Shown here: positions 1-11,639 of the stretch, one piece after another
Position numbering within the stretch: the stretch's first letter is position 1
Layout of the letters: each line of letters begins with the position of its first letter
NCBI GenBank assembly: GCA_018398765.1
Contig: JAHBMJ010001510.1
Coordinates: forward strand, 1 to 29,898
Reading direction: 5' to 3'
Source: Chromera velia
Lineage: Eukaryota > Sar > Chromeraceae
Length of the DNA stretch: 29,898 nt
Translations under genes and position numbers: made by a program
The notes under the pieces: generated by a model
Seen by the model: the letters and a program-made list of their open reading frames with translations, nothing else
Database searches by the model: none
What the model was told of the DNA's origin: nothing

Positions 1-125
1 CCGCTGCCTTTCATGGCATTCCGTCTCCCCGTGGATACGGGTTTCCTGCAGGAACGCAACGTCCACACTCGCCCTGTGGAACTCCTCCGCGATGTGGGCT
101 GTCCTCCTTGGGGGAGCCTGTGCTC
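1..125 (-). pseudogene. LINE APE-type endonuclease fragment, open at the left window edge
   Basis: On the minus strand an open frame reads RRTAHIAEEFHRASVDVAFL then QETRIHG and continues off the edge. The pattern 'hydrophobic-D-V-x-F-L-Q-E-T-R' is the hallmark second block of apurinic-like endonucleases of non-LTR retrotransposons, which nick target DNA to prime reverse transcription. Only about 40 codons are visible, so no reverse transcriptase can be assessed. Upstream sequence on the minus strand (130–480) shows no convincing first endonuclease block (TxNVRxL type), so the copy may be 5'-truncated. It could be part of a longer active element outside the window. The motif is seen directly; the element class is inferred. 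Confidence 0.55.
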
Positions 126-1311
126 CCTTTCCTCCTGTATCAAGTAAGGTGCGGCAATTTTGGGTTCCAAGGAACCAGCACTGTCTACGCCGCTTTTCTT
201 TCTTTCCGTCTCCTTTTTGCCTGTTGCTCTTTTTCCACCTTCCAACTTTCTGTTGCTGCCTTTGCCTGTGTGTCTTTGGTTGCCTACCATAGCAGCGATG
301 CTTGTTCCCTGAGGGGGGCGGCTCTTGACGCCTCAGGGCAGTTCTGCACGGCTTAACTGGGGGAGAGAAGACTCTTGCTGAGACCAGTCCAGCACTGTTG
401 CACAGAACTCCGTGGTTTGGGCTGCTTTTTTTTTCAGAGAAGCGACGGTTCGATCCAAAGCCTCTGCCCCAGACGGGAAAGACTCCAAACCGACTCATCT
501 GATATAATATGATAGGTTTTATGTTTAATTAACCTGCACTATTATGCGTGCTACAGTTGATTCACTGACTAGTTCATTGACAGGACGTTTACCGCTATAC
601 TCACTGCCAATATATGCGGCGTATAGTAGTGTATATGATAAAAACCATATAAAAACCCATGTTGCAGAAAACAACTTCAACATGTCAACTTGCATTCATG
701 CTTAATTTTTAACTAGAATTTCTAGAGTGAAAGGTCATAAACAATGCTCAAGGAACGTATCATCGATAACAGTACGGAAGACCGATGGTAAGTCGAAAAT
801 CAGAAGCCACGAAATGATCATGTAGCGATTCCTAAGGACCGATTCTCTTACACCTCCAAGAAGGAGCCGTCTGACGATCATTTAAATACTGACATGATTC
901 AAGCTGGCGAACATATTCCGATGAACTAAAACCGCGACGAAAAAACAGCTGCATCATTTGCATCTTGTGCAAGATCTCGTCCTCCCTGCAAATTCTACCC
1001 AAATCTCTCATCTTTGATCTCCGCAAGGAATCAAAAACGAGGATCGAGAACCGGAGATTGTAAAAATGGAAAGTCCGTCATACAGTATTTCGCCATTCTG
1101 TATGGGATGAAGACTTTACAGCAGGAGTCTGCATTTCACGTCGGTTTCGTAAAATACCAGACAATAACCACCATGCAGGTAAGCATTCAAATACGAAGCA
1201 AGACAGAAAGGCTGGCCGGTCCCCAGACCAAACGAAAGAAACAGAGAGCCATTCCAAGTTGCAAGAATTTTCCCAACAAGAGGACGAATACAAACACTCA
1301 CTCAAACTTCA

Positions 1312-1316
1312 CACAA

Positions 1317-1354
<38 letters not shown>

Positions 1355-1476
1355 CCACACACACACACACACCTACTCACACAGTCGCAAGCACACACAC
1401 ACACACACACACACAGAGAGAAGGAGAGAGTGTGTGAAGGAGAAAGAGAGAAAGAGAGACAGGGAGAATGAAGATC
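1312..1476. repeat. Compound (CA)n–(GA)n microsatellite
   Basis: Long CA runs with short interruptions pass directly into GA-rich sequence on the plus strand. The same CA-then-GA order recurs at 20759, 24910 and 28530. Confidence 0.9.
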
Positions 1477-1888
1477 TCACGGCGACTCAGACAGGCACAG
1501 AAGGGGAGTGAACAGAGAGTGCACGAAAGAATCACAGACTCACGAAGCGCTGCGCTCCAAAGCAGCAGAAACAACACAGCTACCTACAGACGGGCAAGCG
1601 AGGGTATGCGGTAAGGAAACCAACCGTGCTTCAGAATGAACACGATCTATGATCTGTTGTGGACCGACCAGACAGAAAAAAATAAATCGATCGACAAATC
1701 CGCCAGTCAACAAGCTCAACACATTAATTGCAAGGAGAGAAAGCCACATGCATTCATGCATGCACGAAGGCAACCAGAGAGAGCAGATCGATCAATGATC
1801 TGCATCATCACATCCACTCATGTGCACATACAGATAATCTGGTCACATGCATGCACTCATGTGCACATACATTTACGTTGAGTGGCGA

Positions 1889-1940
1889 GATGAATGAATG
1901 AACGAACGAATGAATGAATGCATAAATGAATAAATTAATG
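1889..1940. repeat. AATG-type tetranucleotide repeat
   Basis: Imperfect repeats of GAATGAATGAACGAACG type are visible; no coding role is seen. Confidence 0.8.
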
Positions 1941-4281
1941 AGAAGACATACGACTGTCCAGAAGTAAATGAAGCACAAAGCTTGCGAAAAATAAAAAAGC
2001 CAACGAAACGAATAAATTGGGACAAAATGCTGTCCAAGATCCCTCAAAAAACAAATTGATCCTAACACTTTTTTTGTCGAACGACGGGGACTGAATGAAT
2101 GAGATTAGGTGAAAAGAGACGAATTAACGACTGGGAGAAATCGACAAATGGGTGAAGGAACCAGGATACGAGCAACAGTAAAAAATGTTGGTAGAGAGGA
2201 AAACTGTGTGGACCAATCGAATCTTCTTTTGGTCTCTCTTGTGCTTTCTCTTTTTTCGTCTCCTCTGTCTTTCCGCCAATTACTTACAAATGAAGTTAGT
2301 TGGTCAGGGAGGAAGGCAACCTTCTGCCAGTATCTCTTTTTGCGTCCTGGGACGAAAAACAAGGCCAACGAAAAAAAGGAGCCCAATCATTGGCCCGCAG
2401 AACTAAAATGAAACAAAAAATTGAATACATAGAAACGGCCCCGGCATGCCGCTCTGCATGTCCCATCACATGCATGCATCCACGGACCCCGGCACGTTCC
2501 CCTTTCCCGACGAGACAGCCTGAGTGAGGCCCTGGCACTCCCATCTCCCCACACCTAAGCACCCAAATAAGCAGGCATGCACGCATGGAACAGAAAGGGT
2601 CCGACACTTGACCCTTTTCTGCGTGTCTCTGTCTTCTCTCACTAACAACCACAGAAAGGCAAGGTTCTCCCTCCCCCCCTCCCTCCATGCACACATAATT
2701 AAACATCTGATGAGAAGACTGCCGGGGTCCGCACTTCACCCAGGGCTGCCTCGACGTAGGTAGGTAGGGAGACCTTCCATCCATCCTGTATTCCTCCCTT
2801 TCGAATACAAACACAACCTGCCGACGCACGCGCTCTGAAGCAGAAAAGCTCTGGTCTCATGTAGCGATTTTGTTGGATAACAAAATCCTGTTACCCAACT
2901 CAAACACGGCCAGCACTGCAGATCTGATGGGACCTGACAAAGCGCAAATCCCATTGGTGATCCCGCAGGCTCGCCGTGCTGTTCGTGACCGTATTTGTAT
3001 GTGTGTGCGCGTGTGTCTTCATCTGTGGGTATATTCTGATTCTATGTGCTCGGCCGGATGTCACCTGCTTACGCGTCCCACAAAGGCGCAAAGAGACGCC
3101 AGCACCCCCACCCCCACACACCACACAGCAGCAGTCGACGAAGCCGATGGCCAGCCTGAGGAGACTGGGGGAGACACCTGTGCTTTCCCATCTGCACCCT
3201 TCCCTCTCCCCTTCCCTGACCCCGTGACTGCAGGCTGAAGCCGCCCCCCGGCATGACTGTCGGAGCTCCTCCCCTGCTCCCCCCTAGGTTCACTGGACAG
3301 ATGAGTTTTCCTTCCCGCGCCATCCACAATTCTGCATGCATCCATGCAAAAAGCATGAAACACAAAACCGGGGTTCAGGATTCATCGCCAATGATCTCTG
3401 TGTCGCTTTGAGGATGTTCTGTGCCTAGACACCCTATTCTTTGTATTCTCTTTTCTTTTTATCGTTTGGACGGACGGACGGATGAAAACGTGCTTTGCTG
3501 ATGATGCCCCCCCAACATCTCGATCGATGATCACTGATAGGGCGAACACGTTTCTCGGCTCTCTCGATCAGGGACAATGAATACGTACGTGCCTATGCAC
3601 AGGGGGATGCGTTTACGTAGAAGGCACATGCATCGCACATACATGCATGATGTGCTTGCTGACCGATCGAAGACGTTCCTGGGGTGTATGGGGGACTCCG
3701 GAGGTGCCCAGTGGGGATGCACAGTCCTGAGGGACGTGCCTTTTTCGTCTGGAACAAACATGATGCTGCGAGGGGAAGAGAACAGGGGGGAGGAAGAAGA
3801 GGATTCAGAAGAAAGAATTGGATTTGGGGGGGGGTTCACGTCTGTACCAAGAGAGAGAGCACAGCGAAGACAAATGGAGAGAAGCGCTTGCAATGATCGA
3901 GGCACGAGAACACGAACAGGCAAGGACAGGTAGAAGTACACAGTCCTGTGCGACATAAATGATCCCCTTTTTTTCTCTTGCTGACATCAGTAGCACAGCG
4001 TGATCACAGGCCGTCAAGAGAAACGGATTTAAGGGAGAGGCTGAAAGGGCTCAACAGCGACCTCCTGAGTAGTCGAAGAAAGCCTCCGGCTCTTGGCGAA
4101 CGAAGACGACGAGACGATTAAGGGGAAAAGGAACCAACCCGCTTCTTTGGACATCGTCGACTTCCGTCCGTCAGCCTTTTGTTCTCTTGCGCTCAGATAC
4201 AGAAGTGCACAGGCAGACAGAGACTCACTCATGCATCGGAAAACTGGGTGTCTTCTTCGCTTCTGTCTAGGCTTCCTAGCT

Positions 4282-4340
4282 GGACAGACAGGCAGGCAGG
4301 CACACAGCCATGCAGCCACATAGACAGACAGACAGACAAC
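4282..4340. repeat. GACA/GGCA tetranucleotide repeat
   Basis: Tandem ACAG and GCAG tetranucleotides lie just beyond the sulfite oxidase 3' end. Confidence 0.8.
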
Positions 4341-4391
4341 GTCCCACAGACACTCACGCACTCACTAACATTTCTCCTCGATCATGCACTT

Positions 4392-4589
4392 GACTGACCG
4401 ATACCAACAGTTGTTCATCATCCCCATCACATTCCGTTTACTTTCATATACGCAAAAAAAAAAAAAAAGACTGACCGATACCAACAGTTGTTCATCATCA
4501 CCATCACATTCCGTTTACTTTCATATACGCAAAAAAAAAAAAAAAGACTGACCGATACCAACAGTTGTTCATCATCCCCATCACATTCC
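4392..4589. repeat. 77-bp tandem repeat overlapping the last sulfite oxidase exon
   Basis: The unit GACTGACCGATACC... begins at 4392, 4469 and 4546, giving two complete 77-bp units and a 44-bp partial third. Each full unit is a 44-bp segment identical or nearly identical to the 3' part of the sulfite oxidase terminal exon, followed by a 33-bp spacer that ends in 15 A residues on the plus strand. The second unit differs by one base in the exon-like part (CACC instead of CCCC). The rightmost copy is contiguous with the real exon. Confidence 0.95.
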
Positions 4590-5335
4590 AGGTGGGCACC
4601 TCAGGCATCAGGTTCATTGCCTCGTCTTGGGCCCTGTATAAGGGGGGGGGGAGGGTAATGGACAGGCGAAGGATTGATTGATTGGGTAAAGCAAATACAG
4701 GGAATGAAGGGGTGAAGAAAGGAAGGAGCATTCAAATTCGGGTGGGGGGACAAAGCATCTTCTCTACTTTAGCCTCGCTCGCGGATCTTGTTTGATCTTT
4801 TTGCGGTCTCTTTTCTGTTTAGGTTCTGCCCTTGAAAATGCGAGGGAGGGCCTGTCTTCTCTGATCCTCTGTGCATGCTTATGCATGGGCATTGGGGCGG
4901 GCAGACCGACGGACCTGAAGCACACCACGGTGGGGCTCTTGGAGTCAACCTCCACCTCCACCTCCCAGAAGCTCCAGCACCAGCAACGCCCTCTTCTGCT
5001 CCTGCGACGATGAGTGAATCTGCAAGCGCACAGGGGGGGAGGGAGGGAGGGAGGGAGTGATTAAGCGAAAAGGGAAGAATTGGTAACAATGATGAACACG
5101 CAGATAGGCAAACACATAGACAGACAGACAGAGGGAAACACATAGACAGACAGACAGACAGACAGACAGAGAGGCAGACAGACAATATTACAGACTATCT
5201 GACTTCTTTTTTTCTTTTTTCTTTCTATGACTGACAGACAAACAGACAGGTGAATCTGCAGTGAGCGAGGAGAGAAGAGAGAGTACACCTGGACTGGATT
5301 CTTCAATGAGAGACATGCAGACACTCAGACAGAGA

Positions 5336-5374
<39 letters not shown>

Positions 5375-7586
5375 GACAAAAAGACGGACACGATAAGCGG
5401 GGGCCGTACGAATGAGGACTGGTTGTGAAACATACATACTCGACATGACAGGACAAAAAAAAAAAAACATACATACTCGACATGACAGGACAAAAAAAAA
5501 AAACATACATACTCGCCATGGCAGGACAATTGAAACGACACAGGCGCTGTTGGAACCCCTGGATCAGTCACACAAATCCACGAGGCCATCCACCACACCA
5601 CACAACACAACACCGCATGGATGGATGCATGACCTTTGTTTTTCCTTTCTCCTGTGCTCTCTCCCGCCCTCTTTCTGAGTTCCACGCCCTGCTGTTGACT
5701 CTGTTCGGGACTAGATGGGCAAAACCATGAGATTCATTCCTTGCAAGGCATTCTTCTTTCGTTCTTATCGACTAGCTCACCCTGCCTGTTTCCAAACGGT
5801 CCCCCCGTCAGTCGACACCTCGGCCCTGACGATGCCGTGCCCTCCCCCACTGTAAGCGTACCTGCATGTATACACACACACACACACACGCACGCACACA
5901 CACGCACAGACAGGTCAATGAAGAGAAATGGGGAGCGATTCCCACGATTCTTCGATCGATCGATCGATCATTCGTTCAACAAGTCGACCTGCACGAGGGC
6001 CTTCGTCCGTCCAGCTTCCTACCCCTCCTCGCTCCTTCAATTGTGTACATAGATAGGTAGAGTGCGCTGGTCGACAGATTGGGCTGAAGAGCCTCAACCG
6101 CACATACCTCTTATGCACACACTCTTTTTTTTTGTTTTTTCATCAAGAGCGATGCGCTAGAGTAGTACTGTCGGGATGGATGGCTTGAAAAACAAAACAA
6201 TGAAAGGAAGCAAAACGTTGGATTTGGTTTGGACATCGATCGATCTGGAGAAGGTCATTCAAGATATATGTCCCACCCACAGGAGATGATCGAAAGCGGA
6301 GTACGTCGGCTTGTTTGTTTGTTTGTTGGGGGAGTTTGGAGGGAGACTTGTGGTCACGGGGACGTTTGGATCTTTTTGGGTGAATTGAATGAAGGTGGGG
6401 GGCACGCGTTCCCATCAGCTCGAGAGATGAAGTGAACATTCATTCCCACAGAGACAATTAAGCGTTCCCATCAGATGGCATGCAGCAGGGACAAATGAAT
6501 TTTTGCCAGCTAGTGAAGTTGGAAGCAAACACCTAGCTTCCTCACACGCATGCACGCTGCTGACCCCTTCAGCGTCACCATCGTCTTCCCGTCTCCCTTC
6601 ACGACCACCCTCTCATTTACCCCCGGACTGCACACGGCTCCGTTGACCCCCAAGTCCATGATGGCATACTCGGGCCGTAACCACCAGCCCTCCTTCCCGA
6701 CGTTGCGTGTGTCAACGTGAGGAGGGAAGACCTTGTTGTCGTGCAGGTGCCAGTGGTGAGTGGAGACGCCCTGAATGATGCTGATCCGCTTCAACCACTT
6801 CACTGAGCGTCCCCCGATCACACCAGGCACAGCGATGCGAAAGGGAAAGCCATGGTCTGGAGTCAGGCGGTCTCCGTTGAGGGAATACGCAACCAGGACC
6901 TGCATGGTTTTTTGCAGAGAAGTGCACACACATGTCAATGCATACTCTGCAAAAAAAGATGCAGGGACAGATGAATACTGTGACCCCCCCCCCCCACACA
7001 CACAGACAGACAGACAGACAGACAGGCACAGACGGAGAACAGAGTCAGCATCTAGCGTTCTGTCTGGTCTTCGAAGAGGATTGAGGCAGGGAGACCGTAC
7101 CGGAGACAAGCAGGGACATAAGTGGCCGCTCGGTCATGCAGTTGTTTCTACTCCAGTCAGACGACAAGCGAGTACTGAAGATATCGGAATCACAGAAAGA
7201 AAAAAAGCAGTTTCTTTCCTCTTCATGTCCTTTCTCCCTCTCCCCTCTCTTATCTCTACAAACACACGTCCCATGCACCGGAAGGATGCCTTCCCATACC
7301 CCCCACTCTCTATCTACTCTTGTCGCGTCACCATGAAAGAAACAGCCGGAGTTTCCGACGATCTCCTTCCTCCATTCACTGTTGTCCTCCCAGACCTACC
7401 TCTTCTTTCTCCCCACATTCACTCACTCACTCGCTCACCCAACCACTCACCCACCCACTTACTCACTCACTCACTCACCCCTACCGAAATACAATGAACG
7501 AACGACTGAACTGCTCAGGAAGTAGACGAGAACTTGATGCAATCACCATACAGCACAAATGAAGGGAAATTTAGGGGCATGCACAC

Positions 7587-7622
<36 letters not shown>

Positions 7623-9259
7623 CTGAATTTCTCTTTTCTCCCTAGACCGACCTCCATTCTTCTGTCCATGCACCAAGAGAGGGGCAGACCCGTGCCGTAA
7701 GCTCCGTTCCGTGTCGTGTCGGCTCCCTCGAACTCCACCCATCTGCATGCATGCATAAACACGTAAATTAATGCAGAGTTAAGGAATGAAGATTTTATTT
7801 AATCACACAGAATGTTCGAGCAATGGCTTCGTGCAGACGCAGCAGCATCATCTCTTTGCACCACACACAGCAGAACGAGGAGACATGCACGGAGATGGTG
7901 CTGGCCGGACGGCGGGGAGGATAGAGCTTCAGAAAAGGACGGAGGAAGAGGGGCCAACACGAGAGGCAGCAAGACAGAAAGTACGAGAGGGAGAGAGAGA
8001 GAAGCTTTCCAAAAATTTGTGTACAAACCAAAACGAATGTGCATGGATCTAGGCACACAGAAAGACAGTGTAGAGAGCCAGACAGACGTTCAAAGGCACG
8101 CACCCATCCCAATTAACGCACCTACCTACCTCTCTGAGAAAGGCTTCTCCTCATCGTGCTCTCCTTCTTCCTCCTTCACCCCGCAGAGCTCGAGAAGGTC
8201 TGCGAGAAGAACCCCTGCAGGCAACATGATCCATGTAGATACACACAGAGAGGTGCATGTGTGAATGTATCGTCCATTCGTATGTGGGGGGGGGGAGAGA
8301 GAAAGATCACCACAAGGAGTGTCGTTCTGTCTCGCAAGCACTCTATCTAGCATACAGATGGATGGAATCGTACGGCAAGGCTTGAGAGTCTGACGTCTGA
8401 CCTGTGTACGTGACTGTCCCCAGACCCGCAGGACCCCAAGAGAACCCCAAACTCTGGCTGATCATGTTCTGCTCTTTCCGGCGATTTCCTGCACACACCT
8501 GCAAACAGCGAGTGGGCAGTGATGTACTAAGTAAACACCCACTTTTTCATTCATTGACTTATTCTCTCTCCCTCCCTCCCTCCCTCCCTCCCTCCCTCTC
8601 CCTCCNCCTCCATGCGGGGCAGGGGCATGGCAAGCTGCTGTGGGAGCACAACAAAAGGGCTGCAGAACGCGATGAGTCGGGTGAGGGAGTGCAGGCACGG
8701 GAGAGAAGCGGGCTTTAGAGAAAATATACTTTACGGGTTCGGTTCACTTAGATATATATATATACCTGAGTGAAGGTGACCTCTGTGGGGCTCATTTTCT
8801 TCAGATCTGCCAGGTTGAAGGTGAGCTCCTTTTCGGCCAGGCCGTTCACTATGCACTCAAACGTCTCGGCCTCCAGGTGGGGTGTGTCGGCTGCATGCAG
8901 TGACAAGGGGAAGCAGGTATATAATCAAATAGAGAGTCTCTACTGGCTGTTCAAGGAAGCCGTCTCGTTCTGGTTCTTCAGTCTGCTTGCCGAGGCCTTC
9001 ACCCACCGTGAGTGCGCACGAAGAGGTGTTCCTGGGGTGTGATGAACTCTTTGATGAGATTAGACAGGGGTGGCTCTGCATTGAACGGGTGCTTTCCTGT
9101 GAGTCGTATGAGGTCGCCTCGCCTTGGAGGGGACATCCATAGATCATCCGGAGTCTCTGCAGGGCCCTCGAACCTCACGTCCTCCTTCACCATGCGGACA
9201 GTGTGGAAGGCTCCCGTAGATCCCGTGGGTTGGATCGTTTGGTCCTCCTCTTCACTCAT
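4504..9259 (-). CDS. Sulfite oxidase (plant-type, molybdopterin), nine exons
   Basis: Oxidises sulfite to sulfate at a molybdopterin centre. Exons (high to low): 9259–9007, 8890–8766, 8498–8402, 8214–8130, 7742–7652, 6899–6556, 5861–5781, 5019–4915, 4633–4504. All introns are GT–AG and phases match, giving about 436 aa. Family blocks in order: PFNAEPP and [14 protein letters not shown] (exon 1); VCAGNRR with the Mo-ligand Cys at about residue 128; WVEFEGAD...[28 protein letters not shown] and GGRSVKWL (exon 6); [32 protein letters not shown]; the C-terminal [13 protein letters not shown]. No cytochrome b5 domain or targeting peptide precedes the Mo domain, as in plant peroxisomal enzymes. The start is the ATG at 9259. 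Exon 8 could instead start at 5001. The C-terminus is uncertain because of the 77-bp repeat: the frame stops at 4504, whereas the leftmost unit leads into ...WYRSVKCMIEEKC and a stop at 4365. Confidence 0.9.
5034..5057. repeat. (GGGA)n repeat
   Basis: Short GGGA tandem repeat inside a sulfite oxidase intron. Confidence 0.8.
5096..5186. repeat. GACA tetranucleotide repeat
   Basis: Long interrupted CAGA/GACA run inside the intron between exons 7 and 8 of the sulfite oxidase gene. Confidence 0.9.
5338..5370. repeat. (GA)n microsatellite
   Basis: About sixteen GA units in a sulfite oxidase intron. Confidence 0.9.
5430..5528. repeat. 36–37-bp tandem repeat with A-run spacers
   Basis: The unit ACATACATACTCGACATGAC starts at 5430, 5467 and 5503. 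Units are separated by runs of 11–13 A residues. The third copy carries substitutions (CGCCATGGC). The architecture resembles the 77-bp repeat 1 kb away: a short unit ending in poly(A). Confidence 0.9.
5866..5912. repeat. (CA)n microsatellite
   Basis: CA repeat immediately upstream, in minus-strand terms, of sulfite oxidase exon 7. Confidence 0.85.
6960..7026. repeat. C-run, (CA)n and (GACA)n compound repeat
   Basis: A run of about 11 C is followed by CACACACA and then GACAGACA in a sulfite oxidase intron. Confidence 0.85.
7424..7480. repeat. (CACT)n repeat
   Basis: Imperfect CACT/CACC tetranucleotides in a sulfite oxidase intron. Confidence 0.8.
7580..7620. repeat. (CA)n microsatellite
   Basis: CA run close to the 5' splice site of the intron after sulfite oxidase exon 5. 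Confidence 0.9.
8566..8612. repeat. (CCCT)n repeat with an ambiguous base
   Basis: CCCT tandem repeat interrupted by an N at 8606, marking an unresolved assembly position inside an intron. Confidence 0.9.
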
Positions 9260-9700
9260 CTTTCTTTGAATGTGGGAGTCTCAAGAAAGCTGTGTCCGCA
9301 GTCTGACACACAACTGAAAAGAAGAGCTGTCAGTTTTATATACGCTGAGAAGACTGACTGGCCAGCCAAACAGAATCTTCTTTGGCTTATTGTTTCGACT
9401 GGTGCAGGTGTACCCGTCTACGTTGCCGCCTGGAAGAAGTTACAGATCAATTGAGGTTGAGTGGAGAACCAAAGACAAAGAGAGACCGTCAGAGACGTGC
9501 CATCCAGCATGAGCCAGGTCAGACAATCCTTCACGAACGAAAGAAGGCTCCGACGTCTTGCAAGACCCCGGCATGCACTTTCATTCGTATGCATGCGCGC
9601 AGGGATGCGCAGGGCCCTTTTCATGCATGGGCCCTTTTCGTGCATGCATGTGCGCATCTCCGCACCACCACCCCCCACACCCCTCCCCACCTCCATTAGC

Positions 9701-11638
9701 TTGAAGCAGGTTTTGGACAGGCTTGCAGAGACGCTCCAACAACAGCACCCAAGACAGAGTACAATGATTGGGGCTTTCATGGATGACGTTGGGCTCATTT
9801 TTCCAGCGGGAGGACTGAAAAAGGTATGGGAGGCAGCAGTACGGGAGTTTGCGATATTCAACCTAAGTCATTACCTGACCCTTAACCTAGGGAAAAGAAA
9901 GAGTCTCGCATTCTCACCGGACTGGGCAAAGAGGTATGGAGAGAACAACACTGTCAGGTGGCAGTGCCCAGAGAATCTTCCAAACGGTTTGGAATTGTCG
10001 AGAGAGGGGTTCACGCTGGGAGGGGGGGGGATAGGGATACATGAGTTCAAGCTGTAACGCTTTGAAGAAGTAAAGAAGGATGCAGTGGAGCTTATAGAGA
10101 AGGTGACAAAATACAGAGACCTACAAGGAAGTTGGCTTCTTTTCCGATACTGTGTGTTCCTCAAGCTGAGCTTCTTGTTCAGGCTGATAGGAGATGTTAT
10201 TCCCGCAATGGTGTGGGCAGAAGCAGATGACACGTTTCTTTCCACACTAGTCTCCACCTTCAGGAAGGGAATGGACATTGAACATAGGGAGTAGACAGTG
10301 CAACACACCCTCCAAGCAATGCTTCCCTTTGCGCAAGGGGGGTTGGGCATCCCGCGGTATAGCATGCTATGGACAAGTGCTATTGTGGGGTGTTTTGCGT
10401 CATGCTTGGCAGACGTTTTAAAACGGCTGTTGGAGTAGGGGTATAGAAACAATGCTGAAGAGATTTGGTAGAAGATATCGCGATAAGCTTGGGCACGACA
10501 AGCTGAAACAGCATCTTCCCGGTTAAAGAACGGTGGTAAGGCAGTAGAAACAGTACCGGCAGGGTCTCTCGTCCGCAAAGAGTGGCAAGCAAATACAGAG
10601 GTATGGAGAAAAAAAAGTACAAAAGGAGTGCAGGGGAGGCTGTTTGATACAGTGCAAGCGGCAACAAGAAAACGATTTTTTGGAGAGATTCCTTGTTAAG
10701 GGGAGTCTGACGCAGAAAGGGGGGCAGCGTGCGGGCAGGCGCCAAATACGATCATGGGGTGGTCGTTTTGAGATACACCTATGTAGTCTGTCCCTTTGGA
10801 CATGGAAGGACGAGTCCGCTTACGCAGCTGTTCGGGGAATGGAGCAAGTGCATGGATAAGGGCCACTCCATGTGATGCAAATTATAAGATGCACCCTCCG
10901 ATCTTTTATACGGCACTTAGGCTTCAACTTGGCCTACCGATTCCGCAGATTGTCAGACAACCTATTTGCAGATGTGGAGCAAGAAGTGATATCCAAGGAG
11001 TATATGGAGGTAAGTGTCCTATGGGAGGGGGGTTGTGGAGACATCATCAGATGGTGGGAGCAGCTTTTTTTTAGCTTATAACAGAGGTGAAATACTGTAC
11101 AGTGGGGGGGGAAACAACGTTTGGCACCTTAGGTCTCATACTGGAGGGACTATTGGTAGAAGAAAGAAGCAAGCGGCCCGACCTATTTACAAGTTTGCTA
11201 AACGGAGACTCAGTGGTGGGAGATGTTACATTGATTCACCCAATCTAAACTAGGGCCCGACTGTAATGAAACTTAAAGAAAGCAGGGGCAGCAGCATTGG
11301 AGAAGGAGAACAATAAATACTCCCATTATGATGAAGCTTGCAGAGCTGTGGGGATCAGGTTCGTACCTCTGGTATTTAAGACGTTTGGGAGACTAGGGAA
11401 AGAGACAGTGCGTTTTGTGAAAAAAATGGTACGACAGTCAAGTGAGAGGTTGAGAGAGGGTGTAGACTAGGCGGCAAGACAGAGAGTGGCAGATCAGTGG
11501 TGGAAAACGATTTTGGTCGCAGTTTAGAGAGCAGCTTCTTCTCAGTACTTGTATCAGTACAAGCAAGCCATGGGGCCTGCGGCTTCAAAGTCACTGAAAT
11601 GTTGTTGGGGAGGGAGTATTCGGCATATGTTGGACTGA
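9701..11638 (+). pseudogene. Non-LTR-type reverse transcriptase pseudogene, copy A (5'-truncated)
   Basis: A single plus-strand frame carries the catalytic block AFMDDVGLIFP (F-M-D-D at about 9776–9787), then LTLNLGKRKSLAF, a thumb-like part (RLIGDVIPAMVWAEADDTFL, FAQGGLGIPRYS), RSCSGNGASAW and LQLGLPIP. A Cys-containing segment (PICRCGA) and a restriction-endonuclease-like tail (KRPDLFTSLLNGDSVVGDV, then GIRFVPLVFKTFGRL) follow. The frame is kept throughout, but about fourteen stops interrupt it (for example 10055 TAA and 10292 TAG), so it is not functional as read by the standard code. RT motifs before the FMDD box are absent, as expected for a 5'-truncated insertion. The tail aligns with copy B at 16.6–17.8 kb, so both belong to one family. 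Placement in an R2-like (RLE) clade is inference. Confidence 0.8.
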
Positions 11639-11639
11639 C

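Larger units (their letters stand above)
130..4360. other. Intergenic repeat-rich stretch, no supported gene
   Basis: No frame here shows a recognisable family or a consistent set of splice-compatible exons. Contents are a short AT-rich patch (about 480–800), a CA/GA microsatellite (1312–1476), an AATG-type repeat (1889–1940), several TGCATGCA palindromes and GACA repeats near 4282–4340. Open frames on both strands are short and mostly translate low-complexity sequence. The right end probably holds the 3' UTR and terminator of the minus-strand sulfite oxidase gene. Confidence 0.5.

Noticed and set aside
440-475. tRNA T-loop-like sequence GGTTCGATCC
   Set aside because: Flanking bases do not form a T-stem, and no acceptor or anticodon arms could be placed.
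4392-4589. CRISPR-like reading of the 77-bp and 36-bp repeats
   Set aside because: Spacers are identical and A-rich, only two to three units occur, and the genome is eukaryotic.
6775-7497. 240-codon plus-strand open frame
   Set aside because: Antisense to sulfite oxidase exon 6 and its intron; it runs through microsatellites ([17 protein letters not shown]).
9461-9700. 5' part of the plus-strand frame before the RT pseudogene
   Set aside because: No RT similarity and palindromic TGCATG low-complexity sequence. The element's recognisable part begins near 9701.
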